Assembly: GCF_007744675.1 (NCBI RefSeq)
Contig: NZ_CP036269.1
Span: 2,955,546-3,019,545, forward strand
From: Gimesia alba
Lineage (GTDB): Bacteria; Planctomycetota; Planctomycetia; Planctomycetales; Planctomycetaceae
DNA length: 64,000 nt
Reading direction: 5' to 3'
A model generated the notes under the pieces. The model had not been told where the DNA came from, made no database searches, and saw only the letters and a program-made list of their open reading frames with translations. A program made the translations under genes and the position numbers. Position 1 is the stretch's first letter; the number at the start of each line of letters is the position of its first letter. This document shows, one piece after another, positions 25,109 through 35,354 of this stretch.

Positions 25109-26152
25109 ATGAACGCAGGACCGTCAGATAATCGGACGAAAAAACATTCGGATTCAGCAACCCAAACTGTGCCGGCTGCTTCAGGCAGGCTGCGAATATG
25201 GCTGCTGAAGCTCTTGATATTGATCCTCTCGGCCAGCTGGGTTTTGGCGATCATCATTCGGTTAACAGTGCGCGATGCAGGGGGACTTGTGCCGAGATTG
25301 GTGTTTTATTTGTCTCCCCTCATCCTGTTGAGTCTGGGGGCAGCGTCTGTTTTTATTTTGTCCTGGTATGTGCGTTGGCATCGGATTTCTCTGGTTTGGC
25401 TCTTTCTGACTTTGTTAGTAGGGAGCTGGTGTTGGAACTCTCAATTTCAAAGACACGATACCCCGTCAAACACTCCAGAACAAACGCCGCCAGTCATCCG
25501 TGTTCTTTTCTGGAACATAGGTGATCGAATCTGGGGGATGGAACGAGTTCTGGACGAACTGAGAGCCGTCGATGCGGATCTGATTGGTTTGGTGGAAGCG
25601 GGTGCTGACTCAGACAAAATGAAATTGTTCTGGAAAGAGTCATTTCCAGAACATCCTTACCAGTTTGTGAAGGAGGGGTTGGTCATTCTGTCGCGGTTTC
25701 CCATATCGAATCAGAATTCGGGGGCCCTTGCCAAGATGGGGAAATATGAGTCTGTCGATTTGACGATAAGTCAAGCGCCTCAAGGCATCGTGTCGGTCTA
25801 TCTCGTCGATATCAGAAGCGATATTTTACGATCCAGAAAATTTGCTCTGCAAGAACTCGCGAATCTCGTCTCAGCAAAGAGCGATCGTCCGATTTTGGTC
25901 TTGGGAGACTTTAATACTCCCAGTGATTCGGTTCACTTTGATCCTGTCCGAGCCCAGCTTAAAAATTCGTTAGAATCGGCGGGCAATGGTTACATGGCAA
26001 CCTGGCCTTTACCCTTGCCTGTACTGGATCTGGATGGAATTTGGGCCAATCAATTGATAAAGGTTCTTTCTGCAGAGAACCGGTGGACCTGGGTGTCGGA
26101 TCATCGTCCCGTCGTGACCCTGGTCGAGTTCAGTTCTCTCCCCACCGACTGA
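25109..26152 (+). CDS. Membrane-tethered endonuclease/exonuclease/phosphatase-fold protein
   Basis: A 347-residue protein with three N-terminal membrane helices (about 30-56, 63-90, 95-112) and a C-terminal EEP domain over about 125-345. The metal and phosphate-binding motifs are present: VLFWNIGDR (Asn), GLVEAGAD (Glu), LGDFNTP (Asp/Asn) and SDHRPVV (Asp-His pair). This fold covers nucleases, sphingomyelinases and inositol-phosphatases; the substrate cannot be told from sequence. The VanJ/teichoplanin-resistance-associated proteins share this membrane plus EEP layout. The ATG has GAGAAATG upstream. It is divergent from ridA. Confidence 0.83.
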   Translation: MNAGPSDNRTKKHSDSATQTVPAASGRLRIWLLKLLILILSASWVLAIIIRLTVRDAGGLVPRLVFYLSPLILLSLGAASVFILSWYVRWHRISLVWLFLTLLVGSWCWNSQFQRHDTPSNTPEQTPPVIRVLFWNIGDRIWGMERVLDELRAVDADLIGLVEAGADSDKMKLFWKESFPEHPYQFVKEGLVILSRFPISNQNSGALAKMGKYESVDLTISQAPQGIVSVYLVDIRSDILRSRKFALQELANLVSAKSDRPILVLGDFNTPSDSVHFDPVRAQLKNSLESAGNGYMATWPLPLPVLDLDGIWANQLIKVLSAENRWTWVSDHRPVVTLVEFSSLPTD

Positions 26153-26339
26153 GGGCCGCTGGGGATTCCTATTCATCTGAATCCGATGAGATCAGAAAAG
26201 GTCCTCAAAATCCTGCAATTCGAATTTCCTGCTTCATCCGCTGTTCTGAACCGGCTATAATCGAGCTTCAAAACTATGTCTGCGGGTAGCAGCAATAAGG
26301 GAGTAACTGACTGGTTTCTGAAAAACAAGAGGGCTTCTC

Positions 26340-27902
26340 ATGCGATTAAAGCGGCTTCTAAGTCTGATGGTCTGCCTGTTCTTCACATCTTGTGTGGTGC
26401 AGGCGGAAGCAGCAATTTTTAGTGGCATCATCACCTCACTTTCCGAGTCGCAAAAACAGGTCACGATTAAATCGACTCTGGGGAAAGAAAAAAGTTTCAC
26501 GATTCCCGACTCAGCACCTTCTACATTTAACGGAAAAAAATCTCAATTTGACCAGTTCAAGATAGGTCAAAGGGCAACTGTTTTTACAACCGCATCAGGA
26601 AAGATCACACGGTTTTCCGTTCGTGATGTCGTGGCTTCCAAATCCAGCAGCACGGTGAGTCGGCCCAAGAAAGAAATGAAAGCCAAAAAAAGAACGGATA
26701 TAGGAAATCCGTCTCCCGTTGCTCAGGGATGGACGCAATTTCGTGGTCCCGGGCGTACTAATATTTCGACCGAGACCGGCTTGATCAAAGACTGGAATCA
26801 AAGCCCGCCGAAATTACTCTGGACCGCCCGCGGTTTAGGCGAGGGCTATTCTTCGGTCTCGCTCAGTGGCAATCTGGTGTTTACGATGGGGACCAAAGCG
26901 AATGAAGAGGTCGTGATCGCCATTGATGTCAATACCGGGGAAATTGTCTGGACTCAGCCTAATGGTTCAGTATTCAAAGATGGACAGGGAAATGGCCCCC
27001 GCTCTACTCCTACAATTGATGGCGATGCATTGTATGTATTGGGGGCGAGTGGAGACCTTTCACGAATGTCAACCAGGAATGGAAATGTGGAATGGACCAA
27101 AAATATTTTGCAAGATTTTGGCGCCAGTAATATTGTCTGGGGAATCAGCGAATCTCCCCTGATCGATGGGGATAAACTGATTTGTTCTCCCGGTGGGCAA
27201 GGTGCCACGATGGTGGCTCTCAATAAGCAGGATGGCAGTCCGATCTGGAAGGCGGCTGTGCCTGGGAATCCCAAAGCCGCTTACTCCTCGCCCATTAAGG
27301 TGACAGTGGGGGGCGTGCAGCAGTATGTGAATTTTACGCATGACGGCATTATGGGAGTCGAAGCACAAACCGGGACACCACTCTGGGGAAATAATCGGGC
27401 GGCGAATAAAACGGCTAACTGCTCTGCACCGATCTTTTTTCCAGGGAATAACTCGATTTTTTATGCATCCGGTTATGGTACGGGGGGTGCCCTGCTCCGT
27501 TTAACGGCGGCTCAAAATCGGGTGTCTGCTCAGTTGGGTTTCTTTACGCAGGATATGAAAAATCATCATGGAGGCATGGTTCAAGTTGATGGGTTCCTCT
27601 ATGGCTCCAGTGATCCTGGCAAGCTGACCTGCATTAACCTGAGAGATGGTCAGACGGTCTGGCAGAATCGATCTGTCGGTAAAGGCGCCCTGACTTGTGC
27701 CGACGGTCATATTTACATGCGGAGTGAGAAAGGGCCCATCGCACTGGTGGAAGTGAATCCCAAGGCCTATGTGGAAAAGGGACAGTTCGACCAACCCGAG
27801 CGGAGCGGCAGGCCCGCCTGGCCACACCCGGTTGTTGCGGATGGAAAGCTCTTTTTAAGAGATCAGGATTTATTGTTGTGTTATGATGTCAAAGCAAACT
27901 GA
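26340..27902 (+). CDS. Exported PQQ-like beta-propeller protein 2
   Basis: A 520-residue exported protein with signal peptide at 1-24 (LMVCLFFTSCVVQAEA), then a short beta-domain (about 25-115) with KSFTIPDSA and a Lys-rich linker, and a propeller at about 130-520. The propeller has repeats such as VIAIDVNTGEIVW, ALYVLGASGDLS and LTCINLRDGQTVW, and is clearly a paralogue of the protein at 23010-24416; both contain the phrase GPRSTPT early. The extra N-terminal domain distinguishes it. GAGGG precedes the ATG. No catalytic motif is visible; an extracellular binding role is inferred. Confidence 0.87.
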   Translation: MRLKRLLSLMVCLFFTSCVVQAEAAIFSGIITSLSESQKQVTIKSTLGKEKSFTIPDSAPSTFNGKKSQFDQFKIGQRATVFTTASGKITRFSVRDVVASKSSSTVSRPKKEMKAKKRTDIGNPSPVAQGWTQFRGPGRTNISTETGLIKDWNQSPPKLLWTARGLGEGYSSVSLSGNLVFTMGTKANEEVVIAIDVNTGEIVWTQPNGSVFKDGQGNGPRSTPTIDGDALYVLGASGDLSRMSTRNGNVEWTKNILQDFGASNIVWGISESPLIDGDKLICSPGGQGATMVALNKQDGSPIWKAAVPGNPKAAYSSPIKVTVGGVQQYVNFTHDGIMGVEAQTGTPLWGNNRAANKTANCSAPIFFPGNNSIFYASGYGTGGALLRLTAAQNRVSAQLGFFTQDMKNHHGGMVQVDGFLYGSSDPGKLTCINLRDGQTVWQNRSVGKGALTCADGHIYMRSEKGPIALVEVNPKAYVEKGQFDQPERSGRPAWPHPVVADGKLFLRDQDLLLCYDVKAN

Positions 27903-28008
27903 TCAGATTTTGTTCTGAACGCCCGCTGGATCAGACATGTATTAAAAGGATATGCCATTTTATTTGTGAGATGGCTTTCAGCTTCAGCTTAGATTTGAAA
28001 GAAGAAAA

Positions 28009-29916
28009 ATGCAGTTTAAAAGTGCTCTGCGAAACAATCTCGGATGGATGTTGCTTTCTTTAATGATCGTAGCCGTATGTGGCTCTGATCTTTCCCTTTT
28101 CGCAGCGGAGTCAGAAGGCAGCCGCCCGAATATTTTGTGGATTACCAGTGAAGACAACGGTCCCCACCTGGGTTGCTATGGAGACAAATACGCCGATACG
28201 CCACACATCGACAAGCTGGCTTCAGAGGGGATGATCTATCTCAACTGCTGGTCGACGGCGCCGGTTTGTGCTCCCGCGCGAACGACATTGATTACAGGCA
28301 TGTACCCGACCTGCCTGGGGGCCGAACATATGCGGAGCATGGTCAAGTTACCCAAAAACTTTCTGATGTATCCACAGTACCTCAGAGAAGCCGGCTACTA
28401 CTGCACGAATAACAGCAAAGAAGATTACAACGTCGCCAAGCCAGGCAAGGTCTGGGATGAATCCAACAGAAAAGCGCATTGGAAGAATCGGAAATCCGGG
28501 CAACCTTTCTTTGCCGTCTTTAACCATACGATCAGCCACGAAAGTAAAATTCGCAACCGTCCGCATACACTGGTGCATGATCCTGCGAAAGTGCGTGTGC
28601 CTGCTTACCATCCGGATACTCCCGAAGTTCGTCATGACTGGGCACAATACTATGATCGCATTACGGAAATGGATGCATTGGTCGGGAAGAATCTCAAGGA
28701 ACTCGCCGACGCAGGGCTAACGGAAGACACGATTATTTTCTATTACGGCGATCATGGTTCGGGAATGCCACGCAGCAAACGTTGGCCTTATAACTCGGGT
28801 TTGCAGGTTCCTCTGGTGATCTATGTTCCCCCGAAGTTCCGCAAGCTGGCTCCCCCTGATTATCAAACGGATGGCAAGTCGGATCGACTGGTTGGCTTTG
28901 TCGATTTCGCACCCACGGCGCTCAGCCTGGCTGGTATCAAGCCGCCCGCCCACATGCAGGGAAATGCGTTTATGGGACAATATGAGACGGCGCCCCAAGA
29001 GTATCAATACGGTTTTCGTGGTCGGATGGATGAACGCTATGACCTGGTTCGATCAGTCAGAAACAAGCGTTATCTGTATATCAAAAACTTTATGCCTCAC
29101 AAGGAGTATGGTCAGTACCTGAATTATATGTTCCAGACCCCGACGACTCAGGTCTGGAAAAAACTGTATGATGCCGGCAAGTTGACTCCGCCACAGACCT
29201 ATTTCTGGGAAACCAAGCCGGCCGAAGAGTTGTATGACCTTGAGGCAGATCTGGACGAAGTCAATAATCTGATGAACTCCGACGAACATCAGGACATTCT
29301 CAAAGAGCTGCGGCAGGCCCAACAGCAGAAAATTCTTGAGATCAGGGATCTTGGATTTATGCCGGAAGCGGAAATCCACAGTCTGTCTGATGGCGGTGCC
29401 CCCTACCTCGTTGGGCAAAATAATGAACTCTATCCCTTAAAGAAAATTCTGGCGATGGCAGAAGTGGCGTCCTCCGGTACGCAGGATGGTCAGGCAGAAC
29501 TCGTTGCCGGATTGAATGCTCAAAATTCGGCGGTCCGCTATTGGGCGGCAATGGGACTCTTAATGCGGGGCGAAAACGCCGTCAAACAGGCTCACAGTGC
29601 ATTACAAAAATCGTTAAAGGATTCTTCCAAATCGGTACGCTGTATCACCGCAGAAGCACTTGGCAAATATGGTAACGCGCAGGAGTCCAAAGAGGCGGTC
29701 CGGACGCTGGTTTCACTTTCGAACCAGAATCAGGACGGAGTGTATGTCGCGATGCTGGCGCTGAACGGACTTGATAAATTGAGCAATGAAAAAGTGGCGC
29801 CGGTCAAAGACGAAATTGCGCAATTGCCTCTCAAGAATCCCAAGCTGGATCGACGTTTGCAATCCTACGTGACGCGACTGGTAGAACGAATTGAAGAAAA
29901 ACAGTCCCAGAAATAA
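28009..29916 (+). CDS. Sulfatase with C-terminal HEAT-like extension
   Basis: An exported sulfatase of 635 residues. After the signal peptide (about 1-33) the N-terminal metal site is ILWITSEDNGPH. The formylglycine signature is VCAPARTTLITG with Cys87 as the modified residue. FYYGDHGSGMPR supplies the second metal site. The sulfatase domain ends around residue 470. The remaining ~150 residues are helical, with AVRYWAAMGLLMRGENAV and SVRCITAEALGKYGNAQ, repeating about every 35-40 residues in HEAT fashion. Such add-ons probably mediate binding. Substrate unknown. It converges with ileS through a perfect hairpin at 29931. Confidence 0.93.
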   Translation: MQFKSALRNNLGWMLLSLMIVAVCGSDLSLFAAESEGSRPNILWITSEDNGPHLGCYGDKYADTPHIDKLASEGMIYLNCWSTAPVCAPARTTLITGMYPTCLGAEHMRSMVKLPKNFLMYPQYLREAGYYCTNNSKEDYNVAKPGKVWDESNRKAHWKNRKSGQPFFAVFNHTISHESKIRNRPHTLVHDPAKVRVPAYHPDTPEVRHDWAQYYDRITEMDALVGKNLKELADAGLTEDTIIFYYGDHGSGMPRSKRWPYNSGLQVPLVIYVPPKFRKLAPPDYQTDGKSDRLVGFVDFAPTALSLAGIKPPAHMQGNAFMGQYETAPQEYQYGFRGRMDERYDLVRSVRNKRYLYIKNFMPHKEYGQYLNYMFQTPTTQVWKKLYDAGKLTPPQTYFWETKPAEELYDLEADLDEVNNLMNSDEHQDILKELRQAQQQKILEIRDLGFMPEAEIHSLSDGGAPYLVGQNNELYPLKKILAMAEVASSGTQDGQAELVAGLNAQNSAVRYWAAMGLLMRGENAVKQAHSALQKSLKDSSKSVRCITAEALGKYGNAQESKEAVRTLVSLSNQNQDGVYVAMLALNGLDKLSNEKVAPVKDEIAQLPLKNPKLDRRLQSYVTRLVERIEEKQSQK

Positions 29917-29930
29917 TCGAGGGATCAATG

Positions 29931-29964
29931 GTCGTAGTCGCGAAACCGAATCAGCGACTACGAC
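29931..29964. terminator. Shared hairpin between convergent sulfatase and ileS
   Basis: A perfect 11-bp stem, GTCGTAGTCGC (29931-29941) with GCGACTACGAC (29954-29964), separated by 12 nt. No long T-run follows on either strand, so termination may be only partial. Confidence 0.6.
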
Positions 29965-29982
29965 TTGAAGATCAGATTTGAC

Positions 29983-32900
29983 TTATGATTTCTCGATGCG
30001 AATTCCGACTTTGGAATTTCCAATCGTGACTTCTTTGGTGTCCGCTGCACTGTCTGACGGTTTCAGTTGATCTCCCAGTGTTTCTCCCAGGATGTAATCA
30101 GACCAGGTCGAGACGGCCTGTTCGACTTCGGTTGCGCCATTAGAGTTGAAGTAGACTTTGATCCGGTCTTCAATTTCCAGGTCGGCTTCTTTGCGAAGTT
30201 GTTGAACCTGCCGCACAAAATCGCGGGCCATGCCTTCTTTTTCCAGTTCAGGCGTGAGCTTGGTGGAAATCGCAATCTGGATTCCTTGATCATCGGAGCA
30301 AACCCAGTCGGCCGCTTGTTCGGTTCCGACTAACACATCTTCGGGTTCCAGATCAATCTGGTTACCGGAAATTTCGAGCGAGACCGATTCACCACGTCTG
30401 AGCGGGCCGAGTACCGCGTCTCCGACTTCGGGCAGATCCTTTCGGAGCATGCCGAGCAGCTTGCCGTATTTGGGGCCCAGTGTTTTCAAATTCGGTTTGT
30501 ACGTGTAGCTGACCAGATCGTCCAGGTTTTCGCAGCGCGTGACCTGTTTGATATTCAACTCTTCTTCAATGGTATTGGCCAGACTTTCGATGGCCTCAGA
30601 CTGTTGCGCTGTCTGACAGGCGAATCGGAGTTCCGCCAGAGGCTGACGCACGCGCTGGTTGGATTCATCGCGTAACTTATGCCCCAGTTTGACGACGATC
30701 TGGGCCTGTAGAGCACGGAAGTTGAGTTCTTCATCCAGCAGCGAGTCGTCACACAGGGGATAGTCACAAAGATGCACACTGTTTGGAGCACTGTCATCCC
30801 AGCTGGTGACCAGATTCTGGTAGATTCGCTCACTGAGAAACGGGATGCTGGGAGCGAGTGCTTTGGACAGGGTGACCAGCACTTCGAACAGAGTCTGGTA
30901 CGCGGCCAGTTTATCCGTGTCATTCGCATCTTGAGAACGCCAGAATCGACGTCGGTTTCGTCTGATGTACCAATTCGACAGGTCATCGATGAAGGCGGCC
31001 GCATTCTTGAGGAAACCGGCGATGTTAAAGGCTTCGATTTCCGTTTTGGCAGATGCGAGTAAAGCTTGCAGATTGGATAAGATCCAACGATCGATTTCGG
31101 GACGATTTGCCACGGGGACACGTTCCTGAGCAGGATCAAATTCATCCAGGCGCGCATAGTTCACAAAGAAGGCATACGAATTCCAAAGCGGAATCAGAAC
31201 CTGACGGCGAATTTCATCGGCCGGTTTACTTTCCACCAGACAGGTGGGAGCGCCCTCTTTCGTTTCGCTGATCGGGCCTTCCGGCGTATTCAGCGTCACC
31301 TGTTGTTCCGGGTTCCGCATGCCGAATCGCAGGTCAGATGCCGGGTTGTGTGCCAGATACATCCAGCGCATCGTATCGACGCCCAACTGCTCGGCGGCTT
31401 CTTCAAACCAGATGGCGGTTCCATCCGATTTGTGCATCGGCTTGCCTTCTTCATTCAACACCAGTCGATAGCCGAGCAGGGTCTTGAACGGCGGCGTGCC
31501 GTCCATCATCGTGGCCATCGAGAGTAACGCGTAGAACCAGTTACGGAACTGACCGGGGAAACACTCGGTGACGAGATCCGCTGGATACCACTTCTTCCAT
31601 TCTTCCTGATTCGTATTGTATTGCATTGTCGAAAACGGCACGATTCCTGCATCCAGCCAGGGGTTTCCGACATCGGGGATGCGCGACATCAGATTGCCCG
31701 TTTTGGGGTTTTGCAGCTTGACCTGATCGATCCAGGGACGGTGCGGCGTGTGTCCTTTCAGAGCGTCCCAGCCTTCAACCGCACGTTCTTTCAGTTCGTC
31801 CAGGGAGCCAATGACTTCAAAATCACCCGTTTCTTCATCGACCCAGATCGGCAGCGCCAGGCCCCAGAAGCGTTTCTTGGAGACCATCCAGTCCCGCATG
31901 TTGGTAAGCCATTCCAGCTCATGCTGCTCACCATCAATGCTGGAAGGAACCCAGTCGATTTGACGGGTGACATCTTTGATCTCTTCGCGCCAGTCCATGT
32001 TGATGAACCATTCATCGACCAGACGGAAAATCAGTTCATCGCCGGTACGCCAGCAGTGCGGGTAGATGTGCGGGTACTGTTCGACGTAGACCAGCAGCCC
32101 TTTTTCTTTCAGCCGTTCGAACACCAGCTCGGGTGTGGCAGGATCAATGGCTTCTTTGCCGGTGAATTCACCGAATCCGTCTTCGAAGCGGCCATCCTCG
32201 CCAAGCGGGGCGATTGCCACCAGTCCTAACTGCTTGCCCAGTTGATGGTCAACATCACCACAGCCGGGAGCGGTATGCACGATACCGGTCCCTTCGCCAG
32301 CGACGACGTGCGGATTGCCTTTGAAATCGCGACCGCCGTCAACCACTTTATGACAAGAGACTCCGGTTTGATCGAGTAACGATTCATCACTGGGATAGCC
32401 GCCCGGTGATTGTTGGGCGGGAAGATCATCGAAGGGACCCTCGTATTCCCAGTCCACCATGGCGGCTCCTTTGATGGTGTCGAGAATTTCATAGCCCCCC
32501 TGCTCTTTAAAGATCTGGGCCAGCGTTTTCAGTTTGGGAACCTCTTTCGGCCAGGACCACTCGGGTTTGCCGAAGCCTTCTTTAAACTCCCGGCTCAGTC
32601 GCTGGTATTCCAGGTTGTCTTTGGCGAAGTAGTAGATGGCGTCATCTTTTTTGGACTGCAATTTGACATAATCCAGATCGGGGTTGATGGCCGCCGCGAC
32701 GTTACTGGTGAGTGTCCAGGGAGTCGTCGTCCAGATCAGCAGATATTCATTTTCACGGTCCTTAAGGGGGAACCGGACGAAGACGGAACGATGCACAGAG
32801 AGCTTTCGTCCGTCTGCGACTTCCATCTGACTGTAGGCACTGCCTCCCCGACCTGACCAGGGCATGACATCATGGCCGCGATAGACTTTGCCGCGTTCAA

Positions 32901-33531
32901 AACACTTTTTGAGGAAGGTCCAGATGGTTTCGTTATTTTCGGTGGAGAAGGTGAAATAGCTGCCCCCCCATTCGGCATTCCCCAATTTTGAAACCAGCAT
33001 GTCTGCTTTGTCGGTGATCTGCTTTCCACTGGGGGCTGTGAGCGTGACTTCGGTATCTTTGCCGACGTACTCTGCAAGATTGCGCAGTTCGTCGGGATTA
33101 TCCCAGTCCATCCAGTAACCCAGTCGCACCGACTGTTCTGTTTGACGGGCAGCGAAACGCAGGACGCGTTTTTTGCATTCGTTGACGAATTTATCGATGC
33201 CGTGTGCGACGACTTCCTGTTTGGTTCCATAGCCCAGCTCTTTTTCCACTTCGACTTCGACCCAGAGCCCCTGGCAGTCGAAACCATTCTGGAATCGCAG
33301 TTCGTGTCCCGTCATGGCGTAATAACGCTGGTAGGCGTCTTTGTAGGCGCGCCCCCAGGCATGGTGAACGCCCATGGGGTTATTGGCCGTCATGGGGCCG
33401 TCAATGAAGCTCCACTTGGGTTTGCCTTTGTTTTTTTTGCGAAGCTGATCAAAAGTCTGGTTGTCTTCCCAGAATTTGAGGATTTCGTGTTCACCTTGAA
33501 TGAAGCTGGCATCGCTGACTTTTTGAAACAT
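29983..33531 (-). CDS. ileS: Isoleucyl-tRNA synthetase, type 2-like, with altered HIGH and KMSKS motifs
   Basis: Class I synthetase of 1182 residues that charges tRNA-Ile. The CP1 editing domain is intact (TTPWTLTSN and [16 protein letters not shown]), and the C-terminal part with [18 protein letters not shown] and no Zn-finger cysteines marks the eukaryote-like IleRS2 branch. The ATP-binding signature normally HxGH reads G54-V55-H56-H57 ([10 protein letters not shown]), with the first and third positions exchanged. The KMSKS loop reads PMHKSDG (Met699-Gly704), keeping one Lys-Ser. IleRS2 with GxHH is known to give very high mupirocin resistance. It is divergent from trmL; the 338-bp leader is annotated separately. 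Confidence 0.95.
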   Translation of the reverse strand: MFQKVSDASFIQGEHEILKFWEDNQTFDQLRKKNKGKPKWSFIDGPMTANNPMGVHHAWGRAYKDAYQRYYAMTGHELRFQNGFDCQGLWVEVEVEKELGYGTKQEVVAHGIDKFVNECKKRVLRFAARQTEQSVRLGYWMDWDNPDELRNLAEYVGKDTEVTLTAPSGKQITDKADMLVSKLGNAEWGGSYFTFSTENNETIWTFLKKCFERGKVYRGHDVMPWSGRGGSAYSQMEVADGRKLSVHRSVFVRFPLKDRENEYLLIWTTTPWTLTSNVAAAINPDLDYVKLQSKKDDAIYYFAKDNLEYQRLSREFKEGFGKPEWSWPKEVPKLKTLAQIFKEQGGYEILDTIKGAAMVDWEYEGPFDDLPAQQSPGGYPSDESLLDQTGVSCHKVVDGGRDFKGNPHVVAGEGTGIVHTAPGCGDVDHQLGKQLGLVAIAPLGEDGRFEDGFGEFTGKEAIDPATPELVFERLKEKGLLVYVEQYPHIYPHCWRTGDELIFRLVDEWFINMDWREEIKDVTRQIDWVPSSIDGEQHELEWLTNMRDWMVSKKRFWGLALPIWVDEETGDFEVIGSLDELKERAVEGWDALKGHTPHRPWIDQVKLQNPKTGNLMSRIPDVGNPWLDAGIVPFSTMQYNTNQEEWKKWYPADLVTECFPGQFRNWFYALLSMATMMDGTPPFKTLLGYRLVLNEEGKPMHKSDGTAIWFEEAAEQLGVDTMRWMYLAHNPASDLRFGMRNPEQQVTLNTPEGPISETKEGAPTCLVESKPADEIRRQVLIPLWNSYAFFVNYARLDEFDPAQERVPVANRPEIDRWILSNLQALLASAKTEIEAFNIAGFLKNAAAFIDDLSNWYIRRNRRRFWRSQDANDTDKLAAYQTLFEVLVTLSKALAPSIPFLSERIYQNLVTSWDDSAPNSVHLCDYPLCDDSLLDEELNFRALQAQIVVKLGHKLRDESNQRVRQPLAELRFACQTAQQSEAIESLANTIEEELNIKQVTRCENLDDLVSYTYKPNLKTLGPKYGKLLGMLRKDLPEVGDAVLGPLRRGESVSLEISGNQIDLEPEDVLVGTEQAADWVCSDDQGIQIAISTKLTPELEKEGMARDFVRQVQQLRKEADLEIEDRIKVYFNSNGATEVEQAVSTWSDYILGETLGDQLKPSDSAADTKEVTIGNSKVGIRIEKS

Positions 33532-33869
33532 GGGAAAATCTTATTGAGTTGTACTAGTTTGAATTTGAGTTTGTAGACTGTGTCCAGTTTTACTGTAGCG
33601 TCTCCAAGGCCATTTGGACCGAGTATATTAGATTGAGTGACGCTATAGTTAAATGTGATGCGCTCTAGAATTAGAAAAATGTTCGACAGCGGGAACGGCT
33701 GTCCGTACCATTCTCTTGCCTGTTCGAGTACCCTGCCCAAGAGCTGATTTTGAGCAGAAGTATCATAACGGGAACGCGTTAAGTATTACATAGATCGTGC
33801 TTTGTTACGAGTGCTATAAATTCGTATTTATCCCTGTTTTACGAGAATTTTACCAATTTGAGAGTGGAA
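33532..33869. other. Divergent leader region of ileS and trmL
   Basis: No gene is seen in this 338-bp gap. On the ileS strand GACAGC (33703-33698) pairs with GCTGTC (33690-33685) around a 7-nt loop, and TTTTT (33679-33675) follows five bases later: a weak terminator-like element inside the ileS leader. A TGGTAC lies just ahead of it, which recalls part of the T-box sequence, but the rest of that motif is absent. Confidence 0.4.
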
Positions 33870-34346
33870 ATGTCATCATCGTCTGAGCCTTCAATGCACG
33901 TTGTCCTTTACCAGCCGGATATCCCGCAGAATACCGGCAATATCGGCCGCACCTGCGTGGCCGTCGGTGCCAAATTGTGGCTGGTCAGACCTCTGGGCTT
34001 TAAGCTCGATGAAAAGCATTTACGACGTGCCGGCATGGACTACTGGCAGCATTTGAACTGGGAAGCAGTCGACAGTCTGGCGGAAGTGCAGGAACAGCTC
34101 TCTGACAGGACATGGTGGAAGCTGACCAAGTTCGCAACCCGCTTCGTCTGGGAGGCGGAGTTGGAACCGGGACAGGTCTTCTTGTTTGGCAGTGAAAGCA
34201 ACGGCCTGCCCCCCCGCATTCTGGAAGAGTCCCCCGATTCCAATCTGAAACTGCCGATGTATGAGCAGGTTCGCAGCCTGAATTTAGCGAGCACCGCGAC
34301 CGCCGTGATGTACGAAGCGGTGCGACAGTTTGGGGGACTCCCCTGA
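33870..34346 (+). CDS. trmL: tRNA (cytidine/uridine-34-2'-O)-methyltransferase TrmL
   Basis: SPOUT methyltransferase of 158 residues that 2'-O-methylates the wobble base of tRNA-Leu. The trefoil-knot SAM motifs are visible: [20 protein letters not shown] near the N-terminus, [14 protein letters not shown] (motif 2) and [16 protein letters not shown] (motif 3). Length is normal for the family. The ATG at 33870 is used; ATG 33894 is possible, while the TTG at 33858 is unlikely. It is divergent from ileS, giving a pair of tRNA-function genes, and converges tightly with the aldo/keto reductase gene, 6 bp away. Confidence 0.94.
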   Translation: MSSSSEPSMHVVLYQPDIPQNTGNIGRTCVAVGAKLWLVRPLGFKLDEKHLRRAGMDYWQHLNWEAVDSLAEVQEQLSDRTWWKLTKFATRFVWEAELEPGQVFLFGSESNGLPPRILEESPDSNLKLPMYEQVRSLNLASTATAVMYEAVRQFGGLP

Positions 34347-34352
34347 CGGGAA

Positions 34353-35354
34353 TTATTTCCCTCGTCCTGTGACCGGATATTGAGGATCCTGGAATCCTTT
34401 GCCGCTGTGTTCTCCCGGGGGAACGAGCGAATCGATAAAGGCTTCGTCTTCGGCGGTGATTTCCACATCCAGGCAACCCATGTTGTCGTCGAATTGTTCC
34501 ATTGTGCGGGGGCCGATAATAATTGAGGTGAGAATCGGATTTGCCAGACACCAGGCCAAGGCAAAATTCGTCATGGAAACGCCTTTTTTGTCACAGTAGT
34601 CGGCAATTTCCTGCGAGAGTTCAATGCTGACATCACGGAGTTCCGCTTCGTTCATGCGTTTGTCATTACGGGAAGCGCGACTCCCTTCGGGGAAGGGTTG
34701 GTCTTTGCGGTATTTTCCGGTCAGGATTCCCCGGGCAAGCGGGCTGTAACTGACGACGCCGATTCCCTTTTCCTGACAGAGGGGCATCAATTCGACCTCA
34801 ATGTCCCGGTTCATGATGTTATACAGGGGTTGCACACAGCTGAACGAATAGAGGTTGCGTACATCGCTGGTCCAGAGTGCTTCCGCCAATCGCCAGGCAC
34901 GAAAGTTGGAACAGGCGATATAGCGGACTTTTCCGGACCGGACCATGTCGTCCAGGGCGCGAAGTGTTTCTTCAATCGGTGTCTGATAATCGGGGGTATG
35001 GACATAGTAGAGATCGACGTAATCGGTTCCCATTCGTTTGAGGCTGTTGTCTAATTCTCGCATCAGGTGCACGCGGCTGGCGCCGGCATCATTGGGGCCG
35101 TCTCCCATCGGGGCGCGTCCTTTGGTTGCCAGAATGACTTTTTCACGTCGATCCGCCAGGGCTTTTCCCACAACGATTTCTGATCCACCGGTGCTGTACA
35201 TGTTTGCGGTGTCGAAGAAGTTGATGCCAAGATCGATGGCTTTATGCATAATGGCGATCGAGTCTGATTCGTTAGTGGGTCCGCCGAACATCATTGTTCC
35301 CAGACAAACGGGAGAGACGCGTACGCCAGCTTTTCCTAAGTTGCGGTAATCCAT
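34353..35354 (-). CDS. Aldo/keto reductase
   Basis: NADPH-dependent oxidoreductase of 333 residues in the AKR superfamily, closest in look to the YajO/potassium-channel-beta group. The catalytic tetrad can be placed: Asp and Tyr in FFDTANMYSTGG, Lys in ATKGRAP and His in YVHTPDYQ. The C-terminal NADPH-phosphate-binding segment is IIGPRTMEQFDDN. Full length. AGGAAC precedes the ATG. It reduces aldehydes or ketones of unknown identity. It is co-oriented with no close neighbour; upstream lies the leader of the 29-codon gene. Confidence 0.93.
   Translation of the reverse strand: MDYRNLGKAGVRVSPVCLGTMMFGGPTNESDSIAIMHKAIDLGINFFDTANMYSTGGSEIVVGKALADRREKVILATKGRAPMGDGPNDAGASRVHLMRELDNSLKRMGTDYVDLYYVHTPDYQTPIEETLRALDDMVRSGKVRYIACSNFRAWRLAEALWTSDVRNLYSFSCVQPLYNIMNRDIEVELMPLCQEKGIGVVSYSPLARGILTGKYRKDQPFPEGSRASRNDKRMNEAELRDVSIELSQEIADYCDKKGVSMTNFALAWCLANPILTSIIIGPRTMEQFDDNMGCLDVEITAEDEAFIDSLVPPGEHSGKGFQDPQYPVTGRGK

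Noticed and set aside
31621-32229. A 202-codon plus-strand frame
   Set aside because: It is antisense to ileS and has no recognisable domain or RBS.
33532-33869. Full T-box riboswitch before ileS
   Set aside because: Only TGGTAC and a weak hairpin are present; the conserved TGGNACCGCG and specifier stem are not seen by eye.
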